Shown: piece by piece, positions 8,861-16,943 of the stretch
Numbering within the stretch: position 1 is the first letter of the stretch
Layout of the letters: each line of letters opens with the position of its first letter
DNA from: Alphaproteobacteria bacterium
GTDB lineage: Bacteria; Pseudomonadota; Alphaproteobacteria; Reyranellales; Reyranellaceae
DNA length: 64,000 nucleotides
Direction: 5' to 3'
NCBI GenBank assembly: GCA_017307275.1
Contig: JAFKFK010000014.1
Coordinates: 1 to 64,000 of the forward strand
Program-made: the position numbers and the translations under genes
Notes under the pieces: model-generated
The model's database searches: none
Seen by the model: the letters and a program-made list of their open reading frames with translations, nothing else
What the model was told of the DNA's origin: nothing

Positions 8861-9577
8861 ATGCACACGCAGGACATTGAATACAGTGCCGATGGCGTCC
8901 GCATGATCGGGCAGTATGTCGTCGACGACAGCAAGCCTGGCCGCCGTGCGGGCGTGCTCGTCTGCCACGAAGGGCCGGGCCTCACCGACCACACGAAGAA
9001 GATCGCCGCGCGACTGGCCGGCCTCGGCTACGCCGCCTTCGCCATGGATTATCACGGCGACGGCAAGCCGCTGGCCGACAGAACCCAGACGATGGCGCGA
9101 CTGGCGCCCTGGATGGCCGACCCCACCGGGATCCGCACCCGCGCGCTCGCCGCCCTCGACGTGCTGAAGTCTCAGAAGGACGTCGACCCCGCGAGGCTCG
9201 CCGCCATCGGCTATTGCTTCGGCGGCACAACGGCGCTCGAAATCGGGCGCAGCGGCGCCGACGTCAAGGCAATCGTCGGCTTCCATTCCGGCCTCGCGAC
9301 GGCGCGACCACAGGACGCCAAGAACATCAAAGGCAAGGTGCTGGTCTGCATCGGTGCCGACGATCCGATCATTCCGCCCGCGCAGCGTGCCGGCTTCGAA
9401 AGCGAGATGACGGCCGCCGGCATCGACTGGCGCCTCCAGCTTTATGGCGGCGCCGGCCACAGTTTCACCAATCCGGAGGCCGATTCGCGAGGCATGAAAG
9501 GCTTCTTCTTCCATGAGGCAACCAATCGCCGCTCATGGAACGCCATGATCGAACTGTTCAACGAAACGCTGAAGTAG
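8861..9577 (+). CDS. Dienelactone hydrolase family protein
   Basis: 238 residues with the cysteine nucleophile of this family: Cys119 in GYCFGG, Glu37 in VCHEGPG, Asp167 or Asp168 in GADDPI and His200 in GGAGHSF. Family members hydrolyse dienelactone in chlorocatechol breakdown, but many have other ester substrates. The start has AGAGGAAA 12 bases upstream. A Bug-type binding protein gene follows 31 bases after the stop. Confidence 0.87.
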   Translation: MHTQDIEYSADGVRMIGQYVVDDSKPGRRAGVLVCHEGPGLTDHTKKIAARLAGLGYAAFAMDYHGDGKPLADRTQTMARLAPWMADPTGIRTRALAALDVLKSQKDVDPARLAAIGYCFGGTTALEIGRSGADVKAIVGFHSGLATARPQDAKNIKGKVLVCIGADDPIIPPAQRAGFESEMTAAGIDWRLQLYGGAGHSFTNPEADSRGMKGFFFHEATNRRSWNAMIELFNETLK

Positions 9578-9608
9578 AGCCAAAGAAACTCTTGGGAGGA
9601 TTCCGACA

Positions 9609-10583
9609 ATGAAACGCCGTCAACTCATCGTGGCGGGTGCCGCCGCATTGGCTGCCCCGTCGATTGCACGTGCCCAGGCCAAGTATCCCGACCGCCCGGT
9701 CCGCCTTGTCGTGCCGTTCCCGCCGGCCGGCCCGACCGACATCATCGGCCGCATGGTCGCTGAGAAGATGACGGGGTTGCTCGGCCAGAACGTGGTCGTC
9801 GAAAACAAGGCCGGCGCCGCCGGATCGATCGGCGCGGTCGAGGTCAAGAACGCCAAGGCGGACGGCTACACCTTCCTCTTTGCGCCGTCTTCAACGCACG
9901 CGATCAACCCGACCGCGTTCGTGAAGCCGCTCTACGATCCCATCAAGGACTTCACGCCGATCTCGTCGATCTGCGTCAACCCGCTGGTCATCGTCGCCCA
10001 TCCCTCGATGCCCGATACGCTGATGGGCCTAGTCGAGCTGATGAAGAAGAACCCCGGCAAGTATTCCTACGGTTCGTCGGGCGCCGGCGGCATCACCCAC
10101 CTTGCCGGTGAATATCTCAAGATGTCGGTCGGCGGCATGAACGTGGAGCACATCCCCTATCGCGGCTCGATGCCTGCCCTGCAGGACATGATGGCGGGCA
10201 ACGTGGTCTGGATGTTCGAGACCATCAGCACGACCCTGCAGTTCCACCGTCAGGGTCGCGTGCGCATCCTGGGCTACGCCCATGCCAAGCGCGCCCCTGC
10301 TGCGCCGGACATTCCCACGGTGATCGAGGCCGGCGTGCCGGGTTACGAGGCCTATACCTTCAACCTCGTCCTGGGGCCCGCCAACACCCCCAAGGAAGTC
10401 GTCAACATCGTCGATCAGGCGACGCGCAAGTTGATGACCGACAAGACCTTTACCGACGCACTGGAAAAGATCGCCGCTGTACCCGCGCTCGACACGACGC
10501 CGGAGCGCACGGAGAAGTTCATCAAGGATGAACTCGCCAAGTGGGCGCCCGTGATCAAGGCGGCCGGCGTAAAGATCGAGTAG
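9609..10583 (+). CDS. Bug/TctC-family tripartite tricarboxylate transporter binding protein
   Basis: 324 residues. The signal peptide (MKRRQLIVAGAAALAAPSIA, cleaved after ARAQ) has a Tat-like RRQ start. Family blocks are visible: YPDRPVRLVVPFPPAGPTD, VVENKAGAAGSIGA, YDPIKDFTPIS, and YGSSGAGGITHLAGE. These periplasmic proteins bind carboxylates or similar small molecules. No TctA/TctB membrane partners are nearby, which is common for this large family. The start has GGGAGGA 10 bases upstream. Ligand unknown. Confidence 0.9.
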   Translation: MKRRQLIVAGAAALAAPSIARAQAKYPDRPVRLVVPFPPAGPTDIIGRMVAEKMTGLLGQNVVVENKAGAAGSIGAVEVKNAKADGYTFLFAPSSTHAINPTAFVKPLYDPIKDFTPISSICVNPLVIVAHPSMPDTLMGLVELMKKNPGKYSYGSSGAGGITHLAGEYLKMSVGGMNVEHIPYRGSMPALQDMMAGNVVWMFETISTTLQFHRQGRVRILGYAHAKRAPAAPDIPTVIEAGVPGYEAYTFNLVLGPANTPKEVVNIVDQATRKLMTDKTFTDALEKIAAVPALDTTPERTEKFIKDELAKWAPVIKAAGVKIE

Positions 10584-10586
10584 AGA

Positions 10587-10604
10587 GGGCGCCGATTGGC
10601 GCCC
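10587..10604. terminator. Hairpin between convergent genes
   Basis: GGGCGCC/GGCGCCC with a GATT loop begins 4 bases after the binding-protein stop and ends 14 bases before the end of the lipoprotein gene. It lacks a T-run, so termination strength is uncertain. Confidence 0.55.
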
Positions 10605-10617
10605 GATTAGCCCAAGA

Positions 10618-11061
10618 TCAGCGATAGCCGGCGGGCGGTGGCACGTTGCCGGGCGCCGGTGTAATCGGCGCCTGTTGCGGCATCTGCGACGGTGTCGGCA
10701 GGTTCATGGCTCCGGGGCCTGCCCCGACGCCGGCTCCGGCACCCTCGCTGGGGGCAGCGACACGGCCAGGGGCGTCCTGTCCGGTTGCACTGATGTAATA
10801 GCCCGCGACGGCATTGGAGCCGTCACCCGCCGTCTTGGCCGGCACATCGATTACGCCGATTCGCTGACCGCTCTTGTCGACACGGTAGCCTTCGGCATCG
10901 AGCTGATAGCCTTCATTGTCGATTCGAACGCCTCCGGGATGTGTCCTGAAGGCGGCCGGCGGCGTCACTTCGTTGTAAAGGGGCTGAGGCAACGGATCGC
11001 CGCAAGCAGCGAGCGTCGACGCACCGAGCATCGCGGCAATCAAACGTCTCGCGGTCATCAA
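10618..11061 (-). CDS. Small lipoprotein
   Basis: 147 residues. A lipobox LAAC with Cys20 follows a short hydrophobic stretch, so it should be lipidated and anchored in a membrane. The mature part has GGVRIDNEGYQLDAEGYRVDK, an internal duplication of NEGYQLD/AEGYRVD, and then a Gly/Pro/Ala-rich low-complexity tail. No enzyme motif is seen. It lies downstream of fadD on the same strand with an 85-bp gap. Start could be the second Met, one codon later. Confidence 0.7.
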   Translation of the reverse strand: MMTARRLIAAMLGASTLAACGDPLPQPLYNEVTPPAAFRTHPGGVRIDNEGYQLDAEGYRVDKSGQRIGVIDVPAKTAGDGSNAVAGYYISATGQDAPGRVAAPSEGAGAGVGAGPGAMNLPTPSQMPQQAPITPAPGNVPPPAGYR

Positions 11062-11146
11062 TCCCCCTCGGAAACCGGTTCCGCGGCCATCATAGCGGAA
11101 ACCATGTTCGTCCCGAAAGGCCTCCCGGCCCCAATCGGCAGGCCCG

Positions 11147-12835
11147 TCAGGCGGCTTTTTTGACGACAGCGTCCCGCAACTCCCGCCGCAGGATCTTGCC
11201 CACGTTGGTCTTCGGTAGTTCGCTGCGAAATTCGATGTATTTCGGCCGTTTGTAGCCCGTCAGTTCCTTGGCGCAGTAGGCTGCCAGCATTTCCTTGGTT
11301 AGCGCTGGGTCTTTCTTAACCACGAACAGCATCACGGCCTCGCCGGACTTTTCGTCGGGCACGCCGATCACAGCGCACTCCAGGACCCCGGGATGGGCGG
11401 CCACGACGCCCTCGACCTCGTTGGGGAAAATCTTGAAGCCCGAGACGATGATCATGTCCTTCTTGCGATCCACGATCTTGATGTAGCCCCGTGCGTCCAT
11501 CTCCCCGACGTCGCCGGACTTGAAGAAGCCGTCGGGCGTCATCACCAGCGCCGTCTCGTCGGGGCGCTGCCAGTAGCCCTGCATGACCTGCGGACCGCGA
11601 ATGGCAATCTCCCCGGCCTCCCCTAGCGGGACGTCCTGGCCGTGATCGTCGAGAATGCGCACCTCGACATTGGGCAGGGGCAGACCGATCGTGCCGGTAT
11701 ACTGCTCGGAGTCGGTCGGATTGCAGGTCACGCCCGCCGAGGTCTCGCTAAGCCCATACCCCTCGACGATCGGACAGCCGGTAACGGCGAGCCACTTCTT
11801 GGCGACAGTCTCCTGGATCGCCATCGCGCCGCCGTTGGAAATCACGAGCGCCGAGAAGTCGAGCTTCGCGAAGTCGGGCTGGTTGAGCAGTCCATTGAAC
11901 AGCGTGTTGACGCCGGGGAAGACATTCATCCTGTACTTTGCCAGATCCTTGATCGTGGCCTTCATGTCGCGTGGATTGGGGATCAGGATGTTGAGCGCGC
12001 CGGTGCGCATGCCGAGCAAGCCGCAGGTGATGAACGCAAAGACGTGGTAAAGCGGCAAGGCGCAGACGATGGTCAACTGACCGTCAAGCTTCTTGCGCTT
12101 GAGGCCCGGTTGCATCCATGCTTCCGAAGCCAGCAGGTTCGCCACGATCGTGTGGTGAAGGAGCGTGGCGCCCTTGGCGACGCCCGTCGTGCCACCTGTG
12201 TATTGCAGGACGGCCACATCCTGCGGCCCGAGATCGGGACGAGTGAGCCGCATCGAACGGCCGGCAGAAATCACCTCGTTGAACTTGAAATGGCCCGGCA
12301 GCGACCATGCCGGAATCTGCTTCCGCACATTGCGAAGGACAAAGTTGATGACCATGCCCTTGAGGAAACCCATCAGGTCGCCGACCGACGCCACGACGAC
12401 ATGCTTCACCGGCGTGCCGGCGATTGCCTTCTGGAGCGTCGACGCGAAGTTCTCGAGAACGATCACGGCTTCCGCGCCGGAATCCTCGAGCTGATGATGC
12501 AGTTCGGGCGCCGTATAGAGCGGGTTGACGTTGACGGCGATGAAGCCGGCCCGCAGCACCGCGGCGATGGCCACGGGATACTGCAGCACGTTCGGCATCA
12601 TGATTGCGACCCGTGCGCCCTGCTTCAGTCCGCGACTCTGCAGCCAGGCCGCGAGCGCCTGCGACAGTTCGTCGACCTCTCCGAAGGTCAGCGCCTTGTC
12701 CATGCAGACATAGGCCTTGGCGTCGCGGAATTTGGCGAAGCTCTCCTCGAGCAGCGACACGACGCTGGGATAGACCGACGGATCGATGTCCGAGGGCACG
12801 CCCGGCGGGTAACTCTTGAGCCAGAACCGATCCAT
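11147..12835 (-). CDS. fadD: Long-chain fatty acid-CoA ligase
   Basis: 562 residues of the adenylate-forming family: the P-loop YTGGTTGVAKGAT near 210, the GYGLSET block near 350, DGFFKSGDVGEMDARGYIKI with the conserved Asp, DRKKDMIIVSGFKIFP, and the C-terminal catalytic lysine in NVGKILRREL. The length and the N-terminal WLKSYPPGVP are typical of FadD. It activates fatty acids to acyl-CoA with ATP, supplying beta-oxidation and possibly the wax ester/TAG enzyme at 14168. The ATG follows AGGAG. It is divergent from the ATPase gene at 12877. Confidence 0.92.
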   Translation of the reverse strand: MDRFWLKSYPPGVPSDIDPSVYPSVVSLLEESFAKFRDAKAYVCMDKALTFGEVDELSQALAAWLQSRGLKQGARVAIMMPNVLQYPVAIAAVLRAGFIAVNVNPLYTAPELHHQLEDSGAEAVIVLENFASTLQKAIAGTPVKHVVVASVGDLMGFLKGMVINFVLRNVRKQIPAWSLPGHFKFNEVISAGRSMRLTRPDLGPQDVAVLQYTGGTTGVAKGATLLHHTIVANLLASEAWMQPGLKRKKLDGQLTIVCALPLYHVFAFITCGLLGMRTGALNILIPNPRDMKATIKDLAKYRMNVFPGVNTLFNGLLNQPDFAKLDFSALVISNGGAMAIQETVAKKWLAVTGCPIVEGYGLSETSAGVTCNPTDSEQYTGTIGLPLPNVEVRILDDHGQDVPLGEAGEIAIRGPQVMQGYWQRPDETALVMTPDGFFKSGDVGEMDARGYIKIVDRKKDMIIVSGFKIFPNEVEGVVAAHPGVLECAVIGVPDEKSGEAVMLFVVKKDPALTKEMLAAYCAKELTGYKRPKYIEFRSELPKTNVGKILRRELRDAVVKKAA

Positions 12836-12876
12836 TCCACTCCTCCCGAAATTCCGCCTTTGGAGACAATATAGGC

Positions 12877-13437
12877 ATGCCTAAGGAAGAACGCTCCTCC
12901 ATCGCCTCTTTTCACGTCATCACGGGCGGCCCCGGATCGGGCAAGACGACGCTGATCGACGCGCTGGCCGAGGCAGGCTTCGCCCGCACGATCGAAGCCG
13001 GCCGCGCCATCATCCAGGATCAGACGGCGATTGATGGGCCAGCGCTGCCGACGCGCGATCCCGTGTTGTTCGCGGAGCTGATGCTTTCGTGGGAACTGCA
13101 GTCCTACCGCTCGGCTCAAGCGCAGGATGGGCCGGTATTCTTCGACCGCGGCGTTCCGGATATTGCCGGTTACTATCGGCTGATTGGCAAAGTGGTGCCG
13201 CCGCATGTGACTGCTGCTACCGAACGCTTCCGCTACAACCGGCGCGTCTTCGCTGCGCCGCCCTGGCCGGAGATCTTCGGCCAGGATGTCGAGCGCAAGC
13301 AGACCTACGAAGAAGCGGTCTGCACGTTCGAAGCCGTTACAGGCGCCTATCGAGATTTCGGCTACGAGCTGGTGCTCTTGCCACTCGTGCCTGTGCCACA
13401 GCGCGTGGAGTTCATCCTTGACGTGATTGGCCAATGA
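12877..13437 (+). CDS. Small P-loop ATPase/kinase-like protein (AAA_28 type)
   Basis: 186 residues. A Walker A motif GGPGSGKTT lies at residues 17-25, and PVFFDRGVPDI near 90 can supply the Walker B/DRG element. ERFRYNRRVFAAPPWPEIF and ERKQTYEEAV match small predicted ATPases annotated as AAA family. Function is unknown; nucleotide or metabolite kinase activity is possible. It lies 41 bases from fadD in the opposite direction and ends at a strong terminator. Confidence 0.75.
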   Translation: MPKEERSSIASFHVITGGPGSGKTTLIDALAEAGFARTIEAGRAIIQDQTAIDGPALPTRDPVLFAELMLSWELQSYRSAQAQDGPVFFDRGVPDIAGYYRLIGKVVPPHVTAATERFRYNRRVFAAPPWPEIFGQDVERKQTYEEAVCTFEAVTGAYRDFGYELVLLPLVPVPQRVEFILDVIGQ

Positions 13438-13439
13438 AA

Positions 13440-13470
13440 AAGGCCCGTCCTCGCGGACGGGCCTTCTTCT
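13440..13470. terminator. Bidirectional intrinsic terminator
   Basis: AAGGCCCGTCC/GGACGGGCCTT, an 11-bp perfect stem with a TCGC loop, lies between convergent genes. On the minus strand it is followed by a T5 run (end of the phasin transcript); on the plus strand by a pyrimidine-rich CTTCTTCT. Confidence 0.88.
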
Positions 13471-13488
13471 GAAGACGATCGAAGTCGC

Positions 13489-13938
13489 TTAGGCGGCGGC
13501 CTTCGCGAACTTCTCGATGCGCTCCTGCACCGGACGGACGACATCGTCGGCAGCCTTGCGCACGAACGCGCCGAGGTCCTGCGCCTGGGCGATGCGGGTC
13601 TCGATGCGGCCGCGCCAGTACTTGGCCGAGACGTCGAACGCCTCGAGCGGCGACTTGGCAGCGAGGAAGTCGCGCATGGCGGCGAAGCCGGCGTCGGCAT
13701 CTTCCTTGGCGACGTCGAGCAGCTTCAGGCTGGCCTTGGTGGCGCCGTCGCGGGCCTGGTTGACCTGCGTGTTCAGCTCTTCCGACGCGGTCTGCGCGGC
13801 CTTGCTGATCTGCTCGAAGCCTTCCGTGGCCTTGCGGACGCCGATCTGGGCGAACTCGCGGACGCGCTCGCCGGCGGCCTTGGTGGTTTCATTGGCATGC
13901 TCGATCACGGTGTCGAGCGCGGCATTGTTGGTGGTCAT
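13489..13938 (-). CDS. Phasin family protein
   Basis: 149 residues from ATG 13938 with AGGA about 9 bases upstream. It is an amphipathic, almost all-helical, Ala/Lys/Glu-rich protein without cysteine, with the phasin-like block AKSPLEAFDVSAKYWRGRIE. Phasins coat polyhydroxyalkanoate granules and limit their size. Two copies of a TTGTGC-NN-TGCRA site lie 65-97 bases upstream. It is the first of two phasins flanking a wax ester synthase/DGAT gene. Confidence 0.85.
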   Translation of the reverse strand: MTTNNAALDTVIEHANETTKAAGERVREFAQIGVRKATEGFEQISKAAQTASEELNTQVNQARDGATKASLKLLDVAKEDADAGFAAMRDFLAAKSPLEAFDVSAKYWRGRIETRIAQAQDLGAFVRKAADDVVRPVQERIEKFAKAAA

Positions 13939-14002
13939 GTGATGAGTTCCTGCAATTGATTGGTGTGCGCTACGCGGTGAGGAGGCGTATATGGGATCGC
14001 CA

Positions 14003-14015
14003 TTGTGCAATGCAA
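14003..14015. promoter_or_regulatory. PhaR-type operator candidate, copy 1 upstream of phasin
   Basis: TTGTGCAATGCAA with the dyad TGC-AAT-GCA. A second copy starts exactly 20 bp away, two helical turns, and a third is upstream of ccr. All three fit TTGTGC-NN-TGCRA. The site lies 65-77 bases upstream of the phasin start. Confidence 0.55.
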
Positions 14016-14022
14016 CATAAAT

Positions 14023-14035
14023 TTGTGCGCTGCGA
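14023..14035. promoter_or_regulatory. PhaR-type operator candidate, copy 2 upstream of phasin
   Basis: TTGTGCGCTGCGA, one base off a perfect TGC-N3-GCA dyad, 20 bp from copy 1. Cooperative binding of a dimeric repressor to both copies is plausible. AT-rich DNA next to it (14039-14065) may hold promoters for the phasin and for the DGAT gene at 14168. Confidence 0.5.
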
Positions 14036-14095
14036 GAATGAAAATAGAATATCTATATTTTTCAGATAGTTATACCGGCAGATAGCCAACCCCCT

Positions 14096-14110
14096 CTTGC
14101 CTAAGGCAAG
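14096..14110. other. Short dyad upstream of the wax ester synthase gene
   Basis: CTTGCC-TAA-GGCAAG, 6-bp arms, 58 bases before the start at 14168. It may be an operator or a small leader hairpin. No match to a named regulator is offered. Confidence 0.3.
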
Positions 14111-14167
14111 CCCGCCGGAGGACAAATCGTCCAACGATCAAAAACCGGCGACCGTGGGAGGACGCCA

Positions 14168-15622
14168 ATGGAAACGCAGCAACTCTCGGGCATCGATGCG
14201 TCGTTCCTCTACCTGGAGACGCCAGAGACCCCCATGCACGTGGCGGGGCTCACCTATTTCGAGCTGCCGCCGGGTTTCGAGGGAAGCTTCTACCAGCACT
14301 TCCGCAAGTTCTTCGAAAGCCGCCTGCACACTATCCCGATCTTCTCCAAACGGCTCGCGCCCTCGCTCTACGATCTCGACCATCCCGGTTGGGTCGACGA
14401 GCACACGCTCGACCTCGACTATCACTTGCGCGAGACCGCCCTGCCCGCACCCGGCACCGAGGAGCAGCTCGAGGAAGTGATCTCTCGGCTGCATGCCAAC
14501 ACGCTCGATCGCAGCCGGCCGCTTTGGCAGTTCTATGTCATTACCGGCTTGGCGAACGGCCAGGGCGTTCTCTATTCGAAGGTCCATCATGCCGCGATCG
14601 ACGGCGGCGCCGGCATGGCAATCAACAAAGCGCTCTATGACGTCAGCGCCACGCCGCGCGACGTTGCACCGGCACCGCCCAAGCCTGCGCCCTCGACCAC
14701 GGCACCTGTCTCCCCGACGGCCGTCGATCCGGTGAAGGGCATTGCCGACATCATGACCAACATGATGCGCCAGCAGGTCAAACTCTGGCAGGCCGCGCCC
14801 GAGATCGTGAACTCGATGACCAACGCCTTCCTCGGCAAGCCCGGCGAAACGCCCAAGGCGCTCGGCGCTCTGCAGAACCTGGCCAGCCAGCTTCCCACGC
14901 TCAGCGCACCGAAGACCCCCTTCAATGCGACGATCACGCGCGAGCGCAGCTATGCCGCACGCACCATCTCGCTGTCCGACGCCAAGGCAATCGCCAAGGC
15001 GAGCGGCGCCAAGCTTAACGACGTGGTGATGGCGGTGTGCAGCGGCGCGCTCCGGCGCTACCTGCAGGAGAAGGGCCAGCTTCCCGACAAGTCGCTGATC
15101 GCCGGCGTGCCGATCAGCCTGCGCGAGCCCGGCGACACCCGCCAGAACAACCAGGTCTCCGGCATGCTCTGCCAGATTGCGACCGACATCGCCGATCCGG
15201 TGGAGCGGTTGAAGGCGATCGTGAAGTCGTCGACCGAGTCCAAGCAGATCGCCGGCACGTTCCGCGATACCGTCCCGCAGGACTTCGCCTTCGTCGGCGC
15301 GCCGATCCTTCTGCAGCTCATGATGCTGGTCTATGGCCGCAGCGGGCTCGCCGACAAGCTGCCGATGCCGATGAACGTCACCATCTCCAACGTGCCGGGA
15401 CCGCCGATGCCGCTCTACTGCGCCGGCGCGAAGGTGACGGCGCTGCATCCGGTTTCCATCCCGGCCCATGGCGCGGCGCTTAACATCACGGTGCAGAGCT
15501 ACATGGACGCGCTCAACTTCGGCCTCACAGCCGATCGCCGCGCGGTGCCGGATGTTGCACGGCTCGGCGACTATCTGGTCGAGGCCACGGCGGAGCTCAA
15601 GAAGGCGGTCGTGGGCGGTTGA
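14168..15622 (+). CDS. Wax ester synthase / diacylglycerol acyltransferase (WS/DGAT)
   Basis: 484 residues, typical length. The catalytic HHxxxDG motif is HHAAIDG at residues 140-146 (His141 and Asp145). The N-terminal PLSGIDASFLYLETP-like start (QLSGIDASFLYLETPETPMH) and the C-terminal NVTISNVPGPPMPLYCAGA are family signatures. The enzyme uses acyl-CoA to esterify fatty alcohols or diacylglycerol, giving wax esters or triacylglycerol at the cytoplasmic membrane. A start preceded by GGGAGG, and a hydrolase gene 58 bases downstream in the same direction, suggest an operon. Confidence 0.93.
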   Translation: METQQLSGIDASFLYLETPETPMHVAGLTYFELPPGFEGSFYQHFRKFFESRLHTIPIFSKRLAPSLYDLDHPGWVDEHTLDLDYHLRETALPAPGTEEQLEEVISRLHANTLDRSRPLWQFYVITGLANGQGVLYSKVHHAAIDGGAGMAINKALYDVSATPRDVAPAPPKPAPSTTAPVSPTAVDPVKGIADIMTNMMRQQVKLWQAAPEIVNSMTNAFLGKPGETPKALGALQNLASQLPTLSAPKTPFNATITRERSYAARTISLSDAKAIAKASGAKLNDVVMAVCSGALRRYLQEKGQLPDKSLIAGVPISLREPGDTRQNNQVSGMLCQIATDIADPVERLKAIVKSSTESKQIAGTFRDTVPQDFAFVGAPILLQLMMLVYGRSGLADKLPMPMNVTISNVPGPPMPLYCAGAKVTALHPVSIPAHGAALNITVQSYMDALNFGLTADRRAVPDVARLGDYLVEATAELKKAVVGG

Positions 15623-15680
15623 AACCCTTCCGTGCCCTACCGATATGTGAGAGTCTGCGGGAACGATAAGGAGGCCTAAA

Positions 15681-16457
15681 TTGACGGCTGCCGCTGAGAC
15701 GTTGCGTCCCCCTTCGCGTACGTTGCTGTTCCTCGAAGGTCGTGCTGTCCAGGAACTGGGCGCCTTCATGTTGCTGCGGCCCTGGCTCTCGGCCGCGCCG
15801 CGCGGCGATGGCCATCCCGTCCTCGTTCTCCCTGGCCTGCTGGCGAGCGATCTTTCCACGCAGCCGCTCCGTTCCTTCCTGAAGGCGCAGGGCTATGCCG
15901 CGCATGGCTGGAAGCAGGGCCGCAACCTTGGCCTGCGCCCGGGGATCGAAGCGTCGATGCTGGATCGCATCGACGAACTCTACGAGCGCCATGGCCATCG
16001 CAAGATCAGCCTCGTCGGCTGGAGCCTGGGCGGCATCTATGCGCGCCAGCTCGCCAAGCGCTGCCCGGAAAAGGTGCGCTCGGTGATCAGCCTCGGCAGC
16101 CCCTTCACCGGAAGCCCCAAGGCAACCAATGCGTGGCGTGTCTACGAGTTCGCCTCGGGACAAAGCGTCGAGGATAGCGACCACCACATCGCCGGCCCGC
16201 TGGCCGATCCACCGCCGGTACCGACGACGTCGATCTTCAGCCGCACCGACGGCATCTGCGCCTGGCAGACGTGCTTGAACGTCGAGGGCGAGCAGGTCGA
16301 GAACATCGAAGTTTATGGCAGCCATTGCGGCCTCGGCCATCATCCGGCCGCCGTCTATGCCGTCGCCGACCGGCTGTCGCAGCCGGAAGGTCAGTGGAAG
16401 CGCTTCGATCGCTCCGGCTGGAAGAGCTTCGTCTTCCCGGATTGGCGTCGAGCCTGA
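15681..16457 (+). CDS. Alpha/beta hydrolase (lipase-like)
   Basis: 258 residues from a TTG start at 15681 with an ideal AAGGAGG upstream. It has the oxyanion block VLVLPGLLASD and the nucleophile Ser115 in GWSLGG; SLGSPFTG and a later HCGLGHHPAAV (His) support the fold. This resembles the predicted acetyltransferase/hydrolase type with esterase fold. Its position behind the WS/DGAT gene and between phasin genes suggests that it acts on storage lipid, either in turnover or remodelling; that is inference. Confidence 0.8.
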   Translation: MTAAAETLRPPSRTLLFLEGRAVQELGAFMLLRPWLSAAPRGDGHPVLVLPGLLASDLSTQPLRSFLKAQGYAAHGWKQGRNLGLRPGIEASMLDRIDELYERHGHRKISLVGWSLGGIYARQLAKRCPEKVRSVISLGSPFTGSPKATNAWRVYEFASGQSVEDSDHHIAGPLADPPPVPTTSIFSRTDGICAWQTCLNVEGEQVENIEVYGSHCGLGHHPAAVYAVADRLSQPEGQWKRFDRSGWKSFVFPDWRRA

Positions 16458-16467
16458 CCTAGGCTCC

Positions 16468-16491
16468 TCGCTGGGGGCATGCCCCCAGCGA
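16468..16491. terminator. Perfect 24-bp palindrome between convergent genes
   Basis: The 12-base arm TCGCTGGGGGCA is followed directly by its reverse complement, so a 10-bp stem with a CATG loop forms on either strand. It lies between the hydrolase stop (16457) and the phasin stop (16502). No T-run follows on either side; it probably acts as a bidirectional terminator or 3'-end stabiliser. Confidence 0.6.
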
Positions 16492-16501
16492 CCATCCTGT
16501 T

Positions 16502-16927
16502 CTAGGACTTCTTCTCGAGGCCAGCGCGAATCTCGTCGTAGGACTCCTTCATCCGGTCCTGCACGATCTTGAACGCTTCGGTGCTCGACTTCTGGACCAG
16601 CTCGGTGATGTCGCGCGTGTTGGAGATGGCGGCATCCATCGCCTTCTTGGCGAACTCGCTCTGCTTGGCCATGACTTCCTGCGCCGAACCGCCGGGCTTG
16701 TACTCCTGCACAATCGCAGTGACGTCCTTGATTGCGGCTTCGAAGATCTCGCGCTGCTTCTTCGCGATCTCGTTGGCGCCACCTGCGACTGCTTGCCAGG
16801 AGCGCGTCATCGCATCCAGATTCTTCTGATGGTGCTCCATGATCTTCGCCATGTCGAAGGCGGGAACCTTGAGCTGCTCGCCGAGCGATTTGAACATGTC
16901 GGTGAAGTTCTGCGGGGCATCGGCCAT
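16502..16927 (-). CDS. Phasin family protein
   Basis: 141 residues, helical, with the family pattern: FKSLGEQLKVPAFDMAKIME, HQKNLDAMTRSWQAVAGGAN, and repeated A/Q/K/E heptads to the C-terminus. No cysteine or membrane segment. GGAGG precedes the start. It follows the DUF445 gene on the same strand after 16 bases, so it may be on that transcript. It differs in sequence from the phasin at 13489. Confidence 0.85.
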   Translation of the reverse strand: MADAPQNFTDMFKSLGEQLKVPAFDMAKIMEHHQKNLDAMTRSWQAVAGGANEIAKKQREIFEAAIKDVTAIVQEYKPGGSAQEVMAKQSEFAKKAMDAAISNTRDITELVQKSSTEAFKIVQDRMKESYDEIRAGLEKKS

Positions 16928-16943
16928 TTGAACCTCCTGTCGA

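Noticed and set aside
14138-15859. A 573-codon open frame antisense to the WS/DGAT gene
   Set aside because: The plus strand has the HHAAIDG catalytic motif and family ends. The antisense frame has only low-complexity His/Arg/Asp-rich sequence.
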